Assembly (NCBI GenBank): GCA_958298945.1
Contig: OY282608.1
Span: 76,060,806-76,124,805, forward strand
DNA length: 64,000 nt
DNA from: Atherix ibis
Lineage: Eukaryota; Arthropoda; Insecta; Diptera; Athericidae
Reading direction: 5' to 3'
A program made the position numbers and the translations under genes. A model generated the notes under the pieces. It saw only the letters and a list, made by a program, of their open reading frames with translations. It ran no database searches and was not told the DNA's origin. Positions 32,662 to 44,119 of the stretch are shown in pieces; position 1 is the stretch's first letter, and the number at the start of each line of letters is the position of its first letter.

Positions 32662-34620
32662 GGTTTTTTTCGTTTGTTCGTTTGTTGGCTTGTTGGTTTG
32701 TTGGTTTGTTGGTTTGTTGGTTTGTTGGTTTGTTGGTTTGTTGGTTTATTCGTTGGTTGGTTTGTTGGTTTGTTGGTTTGTTTGTTTATTAGTTTGTTCG
32801 TTTGTTGGCTTGTTGGTTTGTTGGCTTGTTGGCTTGTTGGCTTATTGGCTTGTTGGTTTGTTGGTTTGTTGGTTTGTTGGTTTATTTTTTTTATTGGTTT
32901 GTTTGCTTGTTGGTTTGCTGGCTTGTTGGCTTGTTGGTTTGTTGGTTTCTTTGTTTGTTGGTTTGTTGGTTTGTTTGTTTGTTGGTTTGTTCGTTTGTTG
33001 GTTTGTTGATTTGTTGGTTTGTTGGTTTGTTGGTTTGTTGGTTTGTTGGTTTGTTGGTTTGTTGGTTTGTTGGTTTGTTGGTTTGTTGAATTGTTGAATT
33101 GATGGTTTGTTGGTTTGTTCGTTTATTGGTTTGTTGGTTTGTTCGTTTGTTGGTTTGGTGGTTTGTTGGTTTGGTGGTTTGTTCGTTTGTTGGTTTTTTG
33201 GTTTGTTGGTTTGTTGGTTTGTTGGTTTGTTTGTTTGTTGGTTTGTTCGTTTGTTGGCTTATTGGTTTGTTGGTTTTTTGGTTTGTTGGTCTGTTGGTTT
33301 GTTGGTTTGTTGGTTTGTTGGTTTGTTGGTTTGTTGGTTTGTTGATTTGTTGGTTTGTTGGTTTGCTGGTTTGTTTGTTTGTTGGTTTGTTGGTTTGTTG
33401 GTTTGTTGGTTTGTTGGTTTGTTGGTTTTTTGGTTTGTTGGCTTGTTTGTTTGTTGGATTGTTCGTTTGTTGGCTTGTTGGTTTGTTGGTTTGTTGGTTT
33501 GTTGGTTTGTTGGTTTGTTGGTTTGTTGGTTTATTTGTTTGTTGGTTTGTTGGTTTGTTTGTTTGTTGGTTTGTTCGTTTGTTGGCTTCTTGGTTTGTTG
33601 GCTTGTTGGCTTGTTGGCTTGTTGGCTTGTTGGTTTGTTGGCTTGTTGGTTTGTTGGTTTATTTGTTTGTTGGTTTGTTTGCTTGTTGGTGTGTTGGTTT
33701 CTTTGTTTCTTGGTTTGTTCGTTTGTTGGCTTGTTGGTTTGTTGGTTTGTTGGCTTGTTGGTTTGTTGTTTTGTTGGTTTGCTGGTTTGTTGGTTTATTG
33801 GTTTGTTGGTTTGTTGGTTTGTTGGTTTGTTGGTTTGTTGGTTTGTTGGTTTGTTCGTTTGTTGGTTTTTTGTTTTGTTGGCTTGTTGGTTTGTTTGCTT
33901 GTTGGTTTGTTTGCTTGTTGGCTTGTTGGTTTGTTGGTTTCTTTGTTTCTTGGTTTGTTCGTTTGTTGGTTTGTTGGTTTGTTGGTTTGTTGGCTTGTTG
34001 GTTTGTTGGTTTGTTGGTTTTGTTGGTTTGTTGGTTTGTTGGGTTTTTGGTTTGTTGGCTTGTTGGTTTGTTGGATTGTTGGTTTGTTGGTTTGTTTGTT
34101 TGTTGGTTTGTTGGTTTGTTGGTTTGTTGGTATGTTGGTTTGTTCGCTTGTTGGTTTTTTGTTTTGTTGGTTTTTTGGTTTGTTGGTTTGTTGGTTTGTT
34201 GGCTTGTTGGTTTGTTGGTTTTTTGGTTTGTTGGCTTGTTGGTTTGTTGGCTCGTTGGCTTGTTGGTCTGTTCGTTTGTTGGTTTGTTGGTTTGTTGGTT
34301 TGTTGGTTTGTTGGTTTGTTAGCTTGTTGGTTTGTTGGTTTGTTGGCTTGTTGGCTTGTTGGTTTGTTATTTGTTGGTTTGTTGCTTTGTTGGTTTGTTG
34401 GTTGGTTGGTTTGTTGGTTTGTTGATTTGTTGGTTTGTTGGTTCGTGTGTTTGTTGGTTTGTTGGTTTGTTTGTTTGTTGGTTTGTTCGTTTCTTGGCTT
34501 GTTGGTTTGTTGGCTTGTTGGCTTGTTGGCTTGTTGGTTTGTTGTTTTGTTGGTTTGTTGGTTTGTTGAGTTGTTGGTTTGTTGGTTTGTTGGTTTGTTG
34601 GTTTGTTGGTTTGTTGGTTT
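32662..34620. repeat. Roughly 2.4-kb nested repeat, copy b
   Basis: Second copy of the block. After about 33.65 kb its correspondence with copy a changes. Segment 33.69-34.37 kb matches 31.73-32.45 kb at an offset of about 1.95-1.98 kb. Segment 34.33-34.5 kb matches 31.49-31.66 kb at an offset of 2842 bp, including GTGTG near 34445 and 31603. The copy is therefore a mosaic assembled by several exchanges. Confidence 0.72.
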
Positions 34621-35138
34621 GTTTGTTTGTTGGTTTGTTCGTTTGGTGGCTTGTTGGTTTGTTGGCTTGTTGGCTTGTTGGTTTGTTGGTTTGTTTGTTT
34701 GTTGGTTTATTTGTTTGTTGGTTTGTTGGGTTGTTGGTTTATTTGTTTTTTGTTGTTGGTTTGTTGGCTTGTTGGTTTGTTGGTTTGTTGGTTTGTTGGT
34801 TTGTTTGTTCGTTGGTTTGTTGATTTATTTGTTTGTTGGTTTGTTGGCTTGTTGGTTTGTTGGCGTGTTGGCTTGTTGGTTTGTTGGTTTATTGGTTTGT
34901 TGGTTTGTTGGTTTGTTGGTTTGTTAGTTTGTTGGTTTGTTCGTTCGTTGGTTTGTTGGTTTGTTGGTTTGTTGGTGTGTTGGTTTGTTGGGTTGTTGGT
35001 TTATTTGTTTGTTGGTTTGTTGGCTTGTTGGTTTCTTGGTTTGTTGGTTTGTTGGTTTGTTGGTTTGTTGGTTTATTTGTTTGTTGGTTTGTTTGTTTGT
35101 TTGGTTGTTGGTTTGTTGGCTTGTTGGTTTGTTGGTTT
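34621..35138. repeat. Array preceding the 4-kb duplication
   Basis: Rich in TTTATTTG and GGCGTG or GGTGTG variants, with two GTTCG-type half-unit irregularities near 34806 and 34940. The TTTATTTG-plus-GGCTTG motif recurs near 34824, 35009 and 35070, then throughout the following block. No non-satellite sequence. Confidence 0.62.
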
Positions 35139-38100
35139 GTGGGTTTGTTGGTTTGTTGTTTTGTTGGTTTCTTGGTTTGTTGGTTTGTTGGTTTATTTGT
35201 TTGTTGGTTTGTTGGCTTGTTGGTTTGTAGGCTTGTTGGCTTGTTGGTTTGTTGGTTTATTGGTTTGTTTGTTTGTTTTTTTGGTTTGTTGGTTTGTTGG
35301 TTTGTTGGTTTGTTGGTTTGTTGGTTTGTTTGATTGTTGGGTTGTTGGTTTATTAGTTTGTTGGTTTGTTGGTTTGTTGGTTTGTTGGTTTGTTGGTTTG
35401 TTGGTTTGTTGGTTTGTTGGTTTGTTGGTTTGTTGGTTTGTTGGTTTGTTGGTTTATTTGTTTGTTGGTTTGTTGGCTTGTTGGTTTGTTGGCTTGTTGG
35501 CTGGTTGGTTTGTTGGTTTATTGGTTTGTTGGTTTGTTGGTTTGTTGGTTTGGTGGTTTGTTGATTTGTTGGTTTATTGGTTTGTTAGTTTGTTGGTTTG
35601 TTGGTTTGTTGGTCTGTTGGTTTGTTTGATTGTTGGTTTGTTGGTTTATTGGTTTGTTAGTTTGTTGGTTTGTTGGTTTGTTGGTTTGTTGGATGGTTAG
35701 TTTGTTGGTTTGTTGGTTTGTTAGTTTGTTGGTTTGTTCGTTTGTTGGTTTGTTGGTTTGTTCGCTTGTTGGTTTGCTGGTTTATTGGTTTGTTGGTTTG
35801 TTGGTTTTTTTGTTTGTTGGTTTGTTCGTTTGTTGGCTTGTTAGTTTGTTAGATTGTTGGTTTGTTGGTTTGTTTGTTTGTTGGTTTGTTGGTTTGTTGG
35901 TTTGTTGAATTTTTGGTTTGTTGGTTTGTTCGTTTGTTAGTTTGTTGGTATGTTCGTTTGTTGGTTTGCTGGTTTATTGGTTTGCTGGTTTGTTGGTTTG
36001 TTGGTTTGTTGGTTTGTTGGTTTTTTGGTTTGTTGGTTTGTTGGTTTGTTGGTTTGTTGGTTTGTTGGTTTGTTGGTTTGTTGGTTTGTTGGTTTGTTGG
36101 TTTGTTGGTTCGTTGTTTTATTTATTTGTTGAGTTGTTGGTTTCTTGGTTTGTTGGTTTGTTGGTTCGTTGGTTTGTTGGTTTGTTGGTTTGTTGGTTTG
36201 TTGGTTTGTTGGTTTGTTGGTTTGTTGGTTTGTTGGTTTGTTGGTTTGTTGGCTTGTTGGTTTGTTGGTTTGTTGGTTTGTTGGTTTGTTGGTTTGTTTG
36301 TTTGTTGGTTTGTTCGTTTGTTGGCTTGTTGGTTTGTGGCTTGTTGGCTTGTTTGCTTGTTGGTTTGTTAGTTTGTTTGCTAATTGGTTTGTTGGTTTGT
36401 TGGTTTGTTGGTTTTTTGGTTTGTTGGTTTATTGGTTTGTTGGCTTGTTGGTTTGTTGGCTTGTTGGATTGTTGGTTTGTTGTTTTGTTGGTTTGTTGGT
36501 TTGTTGGTTTGTTGGGTTGTTGGCTTGTTGGTTTGTTGTTTTGTTGGTTTGTTGGTTTTTTGGGTTGTTGGTTTATTGGTTTGTTGGTTTGTCGGTTTGT
36601 TGGTTTGTTTGTTTGTTGGTTTGTTCGTTTGTTGGCTTGTTGGTTTGTTGGCTTGCTGGCTTGTTGGTTGGTTGGTTTGTTTGTTTGTTGGTTTATTTGT
36701 TTGTTGGTTTGTTGGTTTGTTTGGTTGTTGGCTTGTTTATTTGTTGGTTTGTTGGTTTGTTGGTTTGTTGGCTTGTTGGCTTGTTGGCTTGTTGGTTTGT
36801 TGGTTTGTTGGTTTGTTGGTTTGTTGGTTTGCTGGTTTGTTGGTTTGTTGGTTTGTTGGTTTGTTGGTTTGTTGGTTTGTTGGTTTGGTGGTTTGTTGGT
36901 TTGTTGGTTTGTTGGTTTGTTTGTTTGTTGGTTTGTTCGTTTGTTGGCTTGTTGGTTTGTGGCTTATTTGTTTGTTGGTTTGTTGGTTTGTTGGCTTGTT
37001 GGTTTGTTGGTTTGTTGGTTTGTTGGTTTGTTGGTTTGTTGGTTTATTTGTTTGTTGGTTTGTTGGCTTGTTGGTTTGTTGGCTTGTTGGCTTGTTGGTT
37101 TGTTGGTTTATTGGTTTGTTGGTATGTTGGTTTGTTGGTTTGTTGGTTTGTTGGTTTGTTGGTTTGATGGTTTGTTTGATTGTTGGTTTGTTGGTTTATT
37201 GGTTTGTTGGTTTGTTGATTTGTTGGTTTGTTGGTTTGTTGGTTTGTTGGTTTGTTGGATTGTTGGTTTGTTTGATTGTTGGTTTGTAGGTTTATTGGTT
37301 TGTTGGTTTGTTGGTTTGTTGGTTAGTTGGTTTGTAGGTTTGTTGGTTTGTTTGTTTTTTGGTTTGTTCGTTTGTTGGTTTGTTGGTTTGTTCGTTTTTT
37401 GGTTTACTGGTTTATTGGTTTGTTGGTTTGTTAGTTTGTTTATTTGTTGGTTTGTTCGTTTGTTGGCTTGTTGGTTTGTTGGATTGTTGGTTTGTTGGTT
37501 TGTTGGTTTGTTGGTTTGTTGGTTTGTTGGTTTGTTGAATTGTTGGTTTGTTGGTTTGTTCGTTTGTTGGTTTGTTGGTTTGTTGGTTTGTTCGTTTGTT
37601 GGTTTGCTGGTTTATTGGTTTGTTGGTTTGTTGGTTTGTTAGTTTGTTGATTTGTTGGGTTGTTTGTTTGTTGGTTTGTTGTTTTATTTGTTTGTTGGTT
37701 TGTTGGTTTGTTGGTTTGTTGGTTTGTTGGTTTGTTGGCTTGTTGGTTTGTTGGTTTGTTGGTTTGTTGGTTTGTTGGTTTGTTAGTTTGTTGGTTTGTT
37801 GTTTTGTTGGTTTGTTTATTTGTTGGTTTGTTGGTTTGTTGGTTTGTCGGTTTGTACGTTTGTTGGTTTGTTCGTTTGTTGGTTTGTTCGTTTGTTGGTT
37901 TGTTCGTTTGTTGGTTTGTTGGTTTGCTCGTTTGTTGGTTTGCTGATTTATTGGTTTGTTGGTTTGTTAGTTTGTTTGTTTGTTGGTTTATTCGTTTGTT
38001 GGCTTGTTGGTTTGTTGGTTTGTTGGTTTGTTGGTTTGTTGGTTTGTTGGTTTGTTGGTTTGTTGAATTGTTGGTTTGTTGGTTTGTTCGTTTGTTGGTT

Positions 38101-39349
38101 TGTTGGTTTGTTCGTTTGTTGGTTTGCTGGTTTATTGGTTTGTTGGTTTGTTGGTTTGTTGGGTTGTTGGATTATTTGTTTGTTGGTTTGTTGGTATGTT
38201 GGTTTGTTGGTTTGTTGGTTTGTTGGTTTGTTGGTTTGTTGGTTTGTTGGTTTGATGGTTTGTTTGATTGTTGGTTTGTTGGTTTATTGGTTTGTTGGTT
38301 TGTTGGTTTGTTGGTTTGTTGGTTTGTTGGTTTGTTGGTTTGTTTGATTGTTGGTTTGTAGGTTTATTGGTTTGTTGGTTTGTTGGTTTGTTGGTTAGTT
38401 GGTTTGTTGGTTTGTTGGTTTGTTCGTTTGTTGGTTTGTTCATTTGTTGGTTTGTTGGTTTGTTCGTTTGTTGGTTTGCTGGTTTATTGGTTTGTTGGTT
38501 TGTTAGTTTGTTTGTTTGTTGGTTTGTTCGTTTGTTGGCTTGTTGGTTTGTTGGATTGTTGGTTTGCTTGTTTGTTGGTTTGTTGGTTTGTTGGTTTGTT
38601 GGTTTGTTGGTTTGTTGGTTTGTTGGTTTGTTGAATTGTTGGTTTGTTGGTTTGTTCGTTTGTTGGTTTGTTGGTTTGTTCGTTTGTTGGTTTGTTGGTT
38701 TATTGGTTTGTTGGTTTGTTGGTTTGTTAGTTTGTTGGTTTGTTTGGTTGTTTGTTTGTTGGTTTGTTGCTTTATTTGTTTGTTGGTTTGTTGGTTTGTT
38801 GGTTTGTTGGTTTGTTGGTTTGTTGGCTTGTTGGTTTGTTGGTTTATTGGTTTGTTGGTTTGTTAGTTTGTTGGTTTGTGGTTTTGTTGGTTTGTTGGTT
38901 TATTGGTTTGTCGGTTTGTTCGTTTGTTGGTTTGTTCGTTTGTTGGTTTGTTCGTTTGTTGGTTTGTTGGTTTGTTCGTTTGTTGGTTTGCTGGTTTATT
39001 GGTTTGTTGGTTTGTTAGTTTGTTTGTTTGTTGGTTTGTTCGTTTGTTGGCTGGTTGGTTTGTTGGATTGTTGGTTTGTTGGTTGGTTGGTTTGTTCGCT
39101 TGTTGGTTTTTTGGTTTGTTGGCTTGTTGGCTTGTTGGTTTGTTGGCTTGTTGGTTTGTTGGTTTGTTGGTTTGTTGGTTTGTTGGTTTGTCGGTTTGTT
39201 CGTTTGTTGGCTTGTGGGTTTGTTGGTTTGTTGGTTTGGTGGTATGTTGGTTTGTTGGTTTGTTGGTTTGTTGGTTTGTTGGTTTGTTCGTTTGTTGGTT
39301 TGTTCGTTTGTTCGCTTGTTGGTTTGTTGGCTTGTTGGTTTGTTGGTTT
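35139..39349. repeat. Roughly 4.2-kb tandem block, copy a
   Basis: Begins at GTGGGTTTG at 35139, which recurs at 39350. Offsets between copies fall from 4211 to 4203, 4083, 4059, 3981 and 3957 moving rightward, so copy b has lost units at several points. One loss of about 0.1 kb is near 35600-35700, where copy a has GTTTGATTG units absent from copy b. Inside are two sub-blocks starting at GATGGTTTGTTTGATTG (37166 and 38254, 1088 bp apart), each with GAATTG and CTGGTTTATTGG series. Confidence 0.85.
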
Positions 39350-42300
39350 GTGGGTTTGTTGGTTTGTTGTTTTGTTGGTTTCTTGGTTTGTTGGTTTGTT
39401 GGTTTATTTGTTTGTTGGTTTGTTGGCTTGTTGGTTTGTAGGCTTGTTGGCTTGTTGGTTTGTTGGTTTATTGGTTTGTTTGTTTGTTTTTTTGGTTTGT
39501 TGGTTTGTTGGTTTGTTGGTTTGTTGGTTTGTTTGATTGTTGGGTTGTTGGTTTATTGGTTTGTTGGTTTGTTGGTTTGTTGGTTTGTTGGTTTGTTGGT
39601 TTGTTGGTTTGTTGGTTTGTTGGTTCGTTGGTTTATTTGTTTGTTGGTTTGTTGGCTTGTTGGTTTGTTGGCTTGTTGGCTGGTTGGTTTGTTGGTTTAT
39701 TGGTTTGTTGGTTTGTTGGTTTGTTGGTTTGGTGGTTTGTTGATTTGTTGGTTTATTGGTTTGTTAGTTTGTTGGTTTGTTGGTTTGTTGGAGGGTTAGT
39801 TTGTTGGTTTGTTGGTTTGTTAGTTTGTTGGTTTGTTCGTTTGTTGGTTTGTTGGTTTGTTCGCTTGTTGGTTTGCTGGTTTATTGGTTTGTTGGTTTGT
39901 TGGTTTGTTTGTTTGTTGGTTTGTTCGTTTGTTGGCTTGTTAGTTTGTTAGATTGTTGGTTTGTTGGTTTGTTCGTTTGTTGGTTTGTTGGTTTGTTGGT
40001 TTGTTGAATTGTTGGTTTGTTGGTTTGTTCGTTTGTTAGTTTGTTGGTATGTTCGTTTGTTGGTTTGCTGGTTTATTGGTTTGCTGGTTTGTTGGTTTGT
40101 TGGTTTGTTGGTTTGTTGGTTTTTTGGTTTGTTGGTTTGTTGGTTTGTTAGTTTGTTGGTTTGTTGGTTTGTTGGTTTGTTGGTTTGTTGGTTCGTTGTT
40201 TTATTTGTTCGTTGAGTTGTTGGTTTCTTGGTTTGTTGGTTTGTTGGTTTGTTGGTTTGTTGGTTTGTTGGTTTGTTGGTTTGTTGGTTTGTTGGTTTGT
40301 TGGTTTGTTGGCTTGTTGGTTTGTTGGTTTGTTGGTTTGTTGGTTTGTTGGTTTGTTTGTTTGTTGGTTTGTTCGTTTGTTGGCTTGTTGGTTTGTGGCT
40401 TGTTGGCTTGTTTGCTTGTTGGTTTGTTAGTTTGTTTGCTAATTGGTTTGTTGGTTTGTTGGTTTGTTGGTTTTTTGGTTTGTTGGTTTATTGGTTTGTT
40501 GGCTTGTTGGTTTGTTGGCTTGTTGGATTGTTGGTTTGTTGTTTTGTTGGTTTGTTGGTTTGTTGGTTTGTTGGCTTGTTGGCTTGTTGGTTTGTTGTTT
40601 TGTTGGTTTGTTGGTTTTTTTGGGTTGTTGGTTTATTGGTTTGTTGGTTTGTTGGTTTGTTTGTTTGTTGGTTTGTTCGTTTGTTGGCTTGTTGGTTTGA
40701 TGGCTTGCTGGCTTGTTGGTTTGTTGGTTTGTTTGTTTGTTGGTTTATTTGTTTGTTGGTTTGTTGGTTTGTTGGGTTGTTGGCTTGTTTATTTGTTGGT
40801 CTGTTGGTTTGTTGGTTTGTTGGCTTGTTGGCTTGTTGGTTTGTTGGTTTGTTGGTTTGTTGGTTTGTTGGTTTGTTGGTTTGCTGGTTTGTTGGTTTGT
40901 TGGTTTGTTGGTTTGTTGGTTTGTTGGTTTGTTGGTTTGTTGGTTTGTTGGTTTGTTGGTTTGTTGGTTTGTTGGTTTGTTTGTTTGTTGGTTTGTTGGT
41001 TTGTTGGTTTGTTGGTTTGTTGGTTTATTTGTTTGTTGGTTTGTTGGCTTGTTGGTTTGTTGGCTTGTTGGCTTGTTGGTTTGTTGGTTTATTGGTTTGT
41101 TGGTATGTTGGTTTGTTGGTTTGTTGGTTTGTTGGTTTGTTGGTTTGATGGTTTGTTTGATTGTTGGTTTGTTGGTTTATTGGTTTGTTGGTTTGTTGAT
41201 TTGTTGGTTTGTTGGTTTGTTGGTTTGTTGGTTTGTTGGTTTATTGGTTTGTTTGATTGTTGGTTTGTAGGTTTATTGGTTTGTTGGTTTGTTGGTTTGT
41301 TGGTTAGTTGGTTTGTAGGTTTGTTGGTTTGTTTGTTTGTTGGTTTGTTCGTTTGTTGGTTTGTTGGTTTGTTCGTTTTTTGGTTTACTGGTTTATTGGT
41401 TTGTTGGTTTGTTAGTTTGTTTATTTGTTGGTTTGTTCGTTTGTTGGCTTGTTGGTTTGTTGGATTGTTGGTTTGTTGGTTTGTTGGTTTGTTGGTTTGT
41501 TGGTTTGTTGGTTTGTTGAATTGTTGGTTTGTTGGTTTGTTCGTTTGTTGGTTTGTTGGTTTGTTGGTTTGTTCGTTTGTTGGTTTGCTGGTTTATTGGT
41601 TTGTTGGTTTGTTGGTTTGTTAGTTTGTTGGTTTGTTGGGTTGTTTGTTTGTTGGTTTGTTGTTTTATTTGTTTGTTGGTTTGTTGGTTTGTTGGTTTGT
41701 TGGTTTGTTGGCTTGTTGGTTTGTTGGTTTGTTGGTTTGTTGGTTTGTTGGTTTGTTAGTTTGTTGGTTTGTTGTTTTGTTGGTTTGTTTATTTGTTGGT
41801 TTGTTGGTTTGTTGGTTTGTCGGTTTGTTCGTTTGTTGGTTTGTTCGTTTGTTGGTTTGTTGGTTTGCTCGTTCGTTGGTTTGCTGATTTATTGGTTTGT
41901 TGGTTTGTTAGTTTGTTTGTTTGTTGGTTTGTTCGTTTGTTGGCTTGTTGGTTTGCTGGTTTGTTGGTTTGTTGGTTTGTTGGTTTGTTGGTTTGTTGGT
42001 TTGTTGGTTTGATGAATTGTTGGTTTGTTGGTTTGTTCGTTTGTTGGTTTGTTGGTTTGTTCGTTTGTTGGTTTGCTGGTTTATTGGTTTGTTGGTTTGT
42101 TGGTTTGTTGGGTTGTTGGATTATTTGTTTGTTGGTTTGTTGGTATGTTGGTTTGTTGGTTTGTTGGTTTGTTGGTTTGTTGGTTTGTTGGTTTGTTGGT
42201 TTGTTGGTTTGATGGTTTGTTTGATTGTTGGTTTGTTGGTTTATTGGTTTGTTGGTGTGTTGGTTTGTTGGTTTGTTGGTTTGTTGGTTTGTTGGTTTGT

Positions 42301-43225
42301 TTGATTGTTGGTTTGTAGGTTTATTGGTTTGTTGGTTTGTTGGTTTGTTGGTTAGTTGGTTTGTTGGTTTGTTGGTTTGTTCGTTTGTTGGTTTGTTCAT
42401 TTGTTGGTTTGTTGGTTTGTTCGTTTGTTGGTTTGCTGGTTTATTGGTTTGTTGGTTTGTTAGTTTGTTTGTTTGTTGGTTTGTTCGTTTGTTGGCTTGT
42501 TGGTTTGTTGGATTGTTGGTTTGCTTGTTTGTTGGTTTGTTGATTTGTTGGTTTGTTGGTTTGTTGGTTTGCTGGTTTGTTGAATTGTTGGTTTGTTGGT
42601 TTGTTCGTTTGTTGGTTTGTTGGTTTGTTCGTTTGTTGGTTTGTTGGTTTATTGGTTTGTTGGTTTGTTGGTTTGTTAGTTTGTTGGTTTGTTGGTTTGT
42701 TTGGTTGTTTGTTTGTTGGTTTGTTGCTTTATTTGTTTGTTGGTTTGTTGGTTTGTTGGTTTGTTGGCTTGTTGGTTTGTTGGTTTATTGGTTTGTTGGT
42801 TTGTTGGTTTGTTAGTTTGTTGGTTTGTTGTTTTGTTGGTTTGTTTATTTGTTGGTTTGTTGGTTTGTTGGTTTGTCGGTTTGTTCGTTTGTTGGTTTGT
42901 TCGTTTGTTGGTTTGTTCGTTTGTTGGTTTGTTGGTTTGTTCGTTTGTTGGTTTGCTGGTTTATTGGTTTGTTGGTTTGTTAGTTTGTTTGTTTGTTGGT
43001 TTGTTCGTTTGTTGGCTTGTTGGTTTGTTGAATTGTTGGTTTGTTGGTTGGTTGGTTTGTTCGTTTGTTGGTTTTTTGGTTTGTTGGCTTGTTGGCTTGT
43101 TGGTTTGTTGGCTTGTTGGTTTGTTGGTTTGTTGGTTTGGTGGTATGTTGGTTTGTTGGTTTGTTGGTTTGTTGGTTTGTTCGTTTGTTGGTTTGTTCGT
43201 TTGTTCGCTTGTTGGTTTGTTGGCT
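39350..43225. repeat. Roughly 4.2-kb tandem block, copy b
   Basis: Direct copy of the preceding block. Sub-blocks begin at 41147 and 42211 (1064 bp apart). Differences seen include GGATGGTTAG in copy a near 35692 against GGAGGGTTAG here near 39790, TTATTTATTTG against TTATTTGTTCG near 40202, and a TTTTTTGGG unit one base longer near 40616. Similarity to copy a ends around 43.2 kb, before GTTCGTTATTTTGTAGG near 43231. Confidence 0.85.
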
Positions 43226-44119
43226 TGTTGGTTCGTTATTTTGTAGGTTTGTTTGTTTGTTGGTTTGTTCCATTGTTGGTTTTTTGGATTGTTGGCTTGT
43301 TGGCTTGTTGGTTTGTTGGTTTTTTGGCTTGTTGGTTTGTTGGTTTGTTGTTTTGTTGGTTTGTTGGTTTGTTGGTTTGTTGGTTTGTTTGTTTGTTGGT
43401 TTGTTCGTTTGTTGGCTTGTTGGTTTGTTTGTTTGTTGGTTTGTTGGTTTGTTCTTTTTTTGGCTTATTGGTTTGTTTGCTTGTTGGCTTGTTGGTCTGT
43501 TGGTTTGTTGGTTTGTTGGTTTGTTCGTTTGTTGGTTTGTTGGCTTGTTGGTTTGTTGGCTTGTTGGTTTGTTGGTTTGTTGGTTTGTTGGTTTGTTGGT
43601 TTGTTGGTTTGTTGGTTTGTTGGTTTGTTTGTTTGTTGTTTTTTTGGTTTGTTTGTTTGTTGGTTTGTTGGTTTGTTCGTTTGTTTGTGTGTTGGTTTGT
43701 TCGTTTGTTGGCTTGTTGGTTTGTTGGCTTGTTGGTTTGTTGGTTTGTTGGTTGGTTGGTTTGTTGGTTTGTTGGTTTGTTGGTTTGTTGGTTTATTTGT
43801 TTGTTCGTTTGTTGGTTTGTTGGTTTGTTGGTTTGTTGGTTTGTTGGTTTATTTGTTTTTTTGTTTGTTCGTTTGTGGGTTGTTCGTTTATTGGCTTGTT
43901 GGTCTGTTCTTTTGTTGGTTTGTTGGTTTGTTGGTTTGTTGGTTTGTTCGTTTGTTGGCTTGTTGGTTCGTTGGTTTGTTGGTTTGTTTGTTTGTTGGTT
44001 TGTGCGTTTGTCGGTTTTTTGGTTTGTTGGCTTGTTAGCTTGTTGCTTTGTTGGTTTGTTGGCTTGTTGGTTTGTTGGTTTGTTGGTTTGTTGGTTTGTT
44101 GGTTTGTTGGTTTGTTGGT
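43226..44119. repeat. Transition into the right-hand family
   Basis: First appearance of TTCTTTTTTTGG (43453), the marker of the right third of the window. Also holds GTTCCATTG near 43268, GTGTG near 43687 and an irregular GTGGGTTGTTCG stretch near 43874. Only the satellite is present. Confidence 0.65.
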
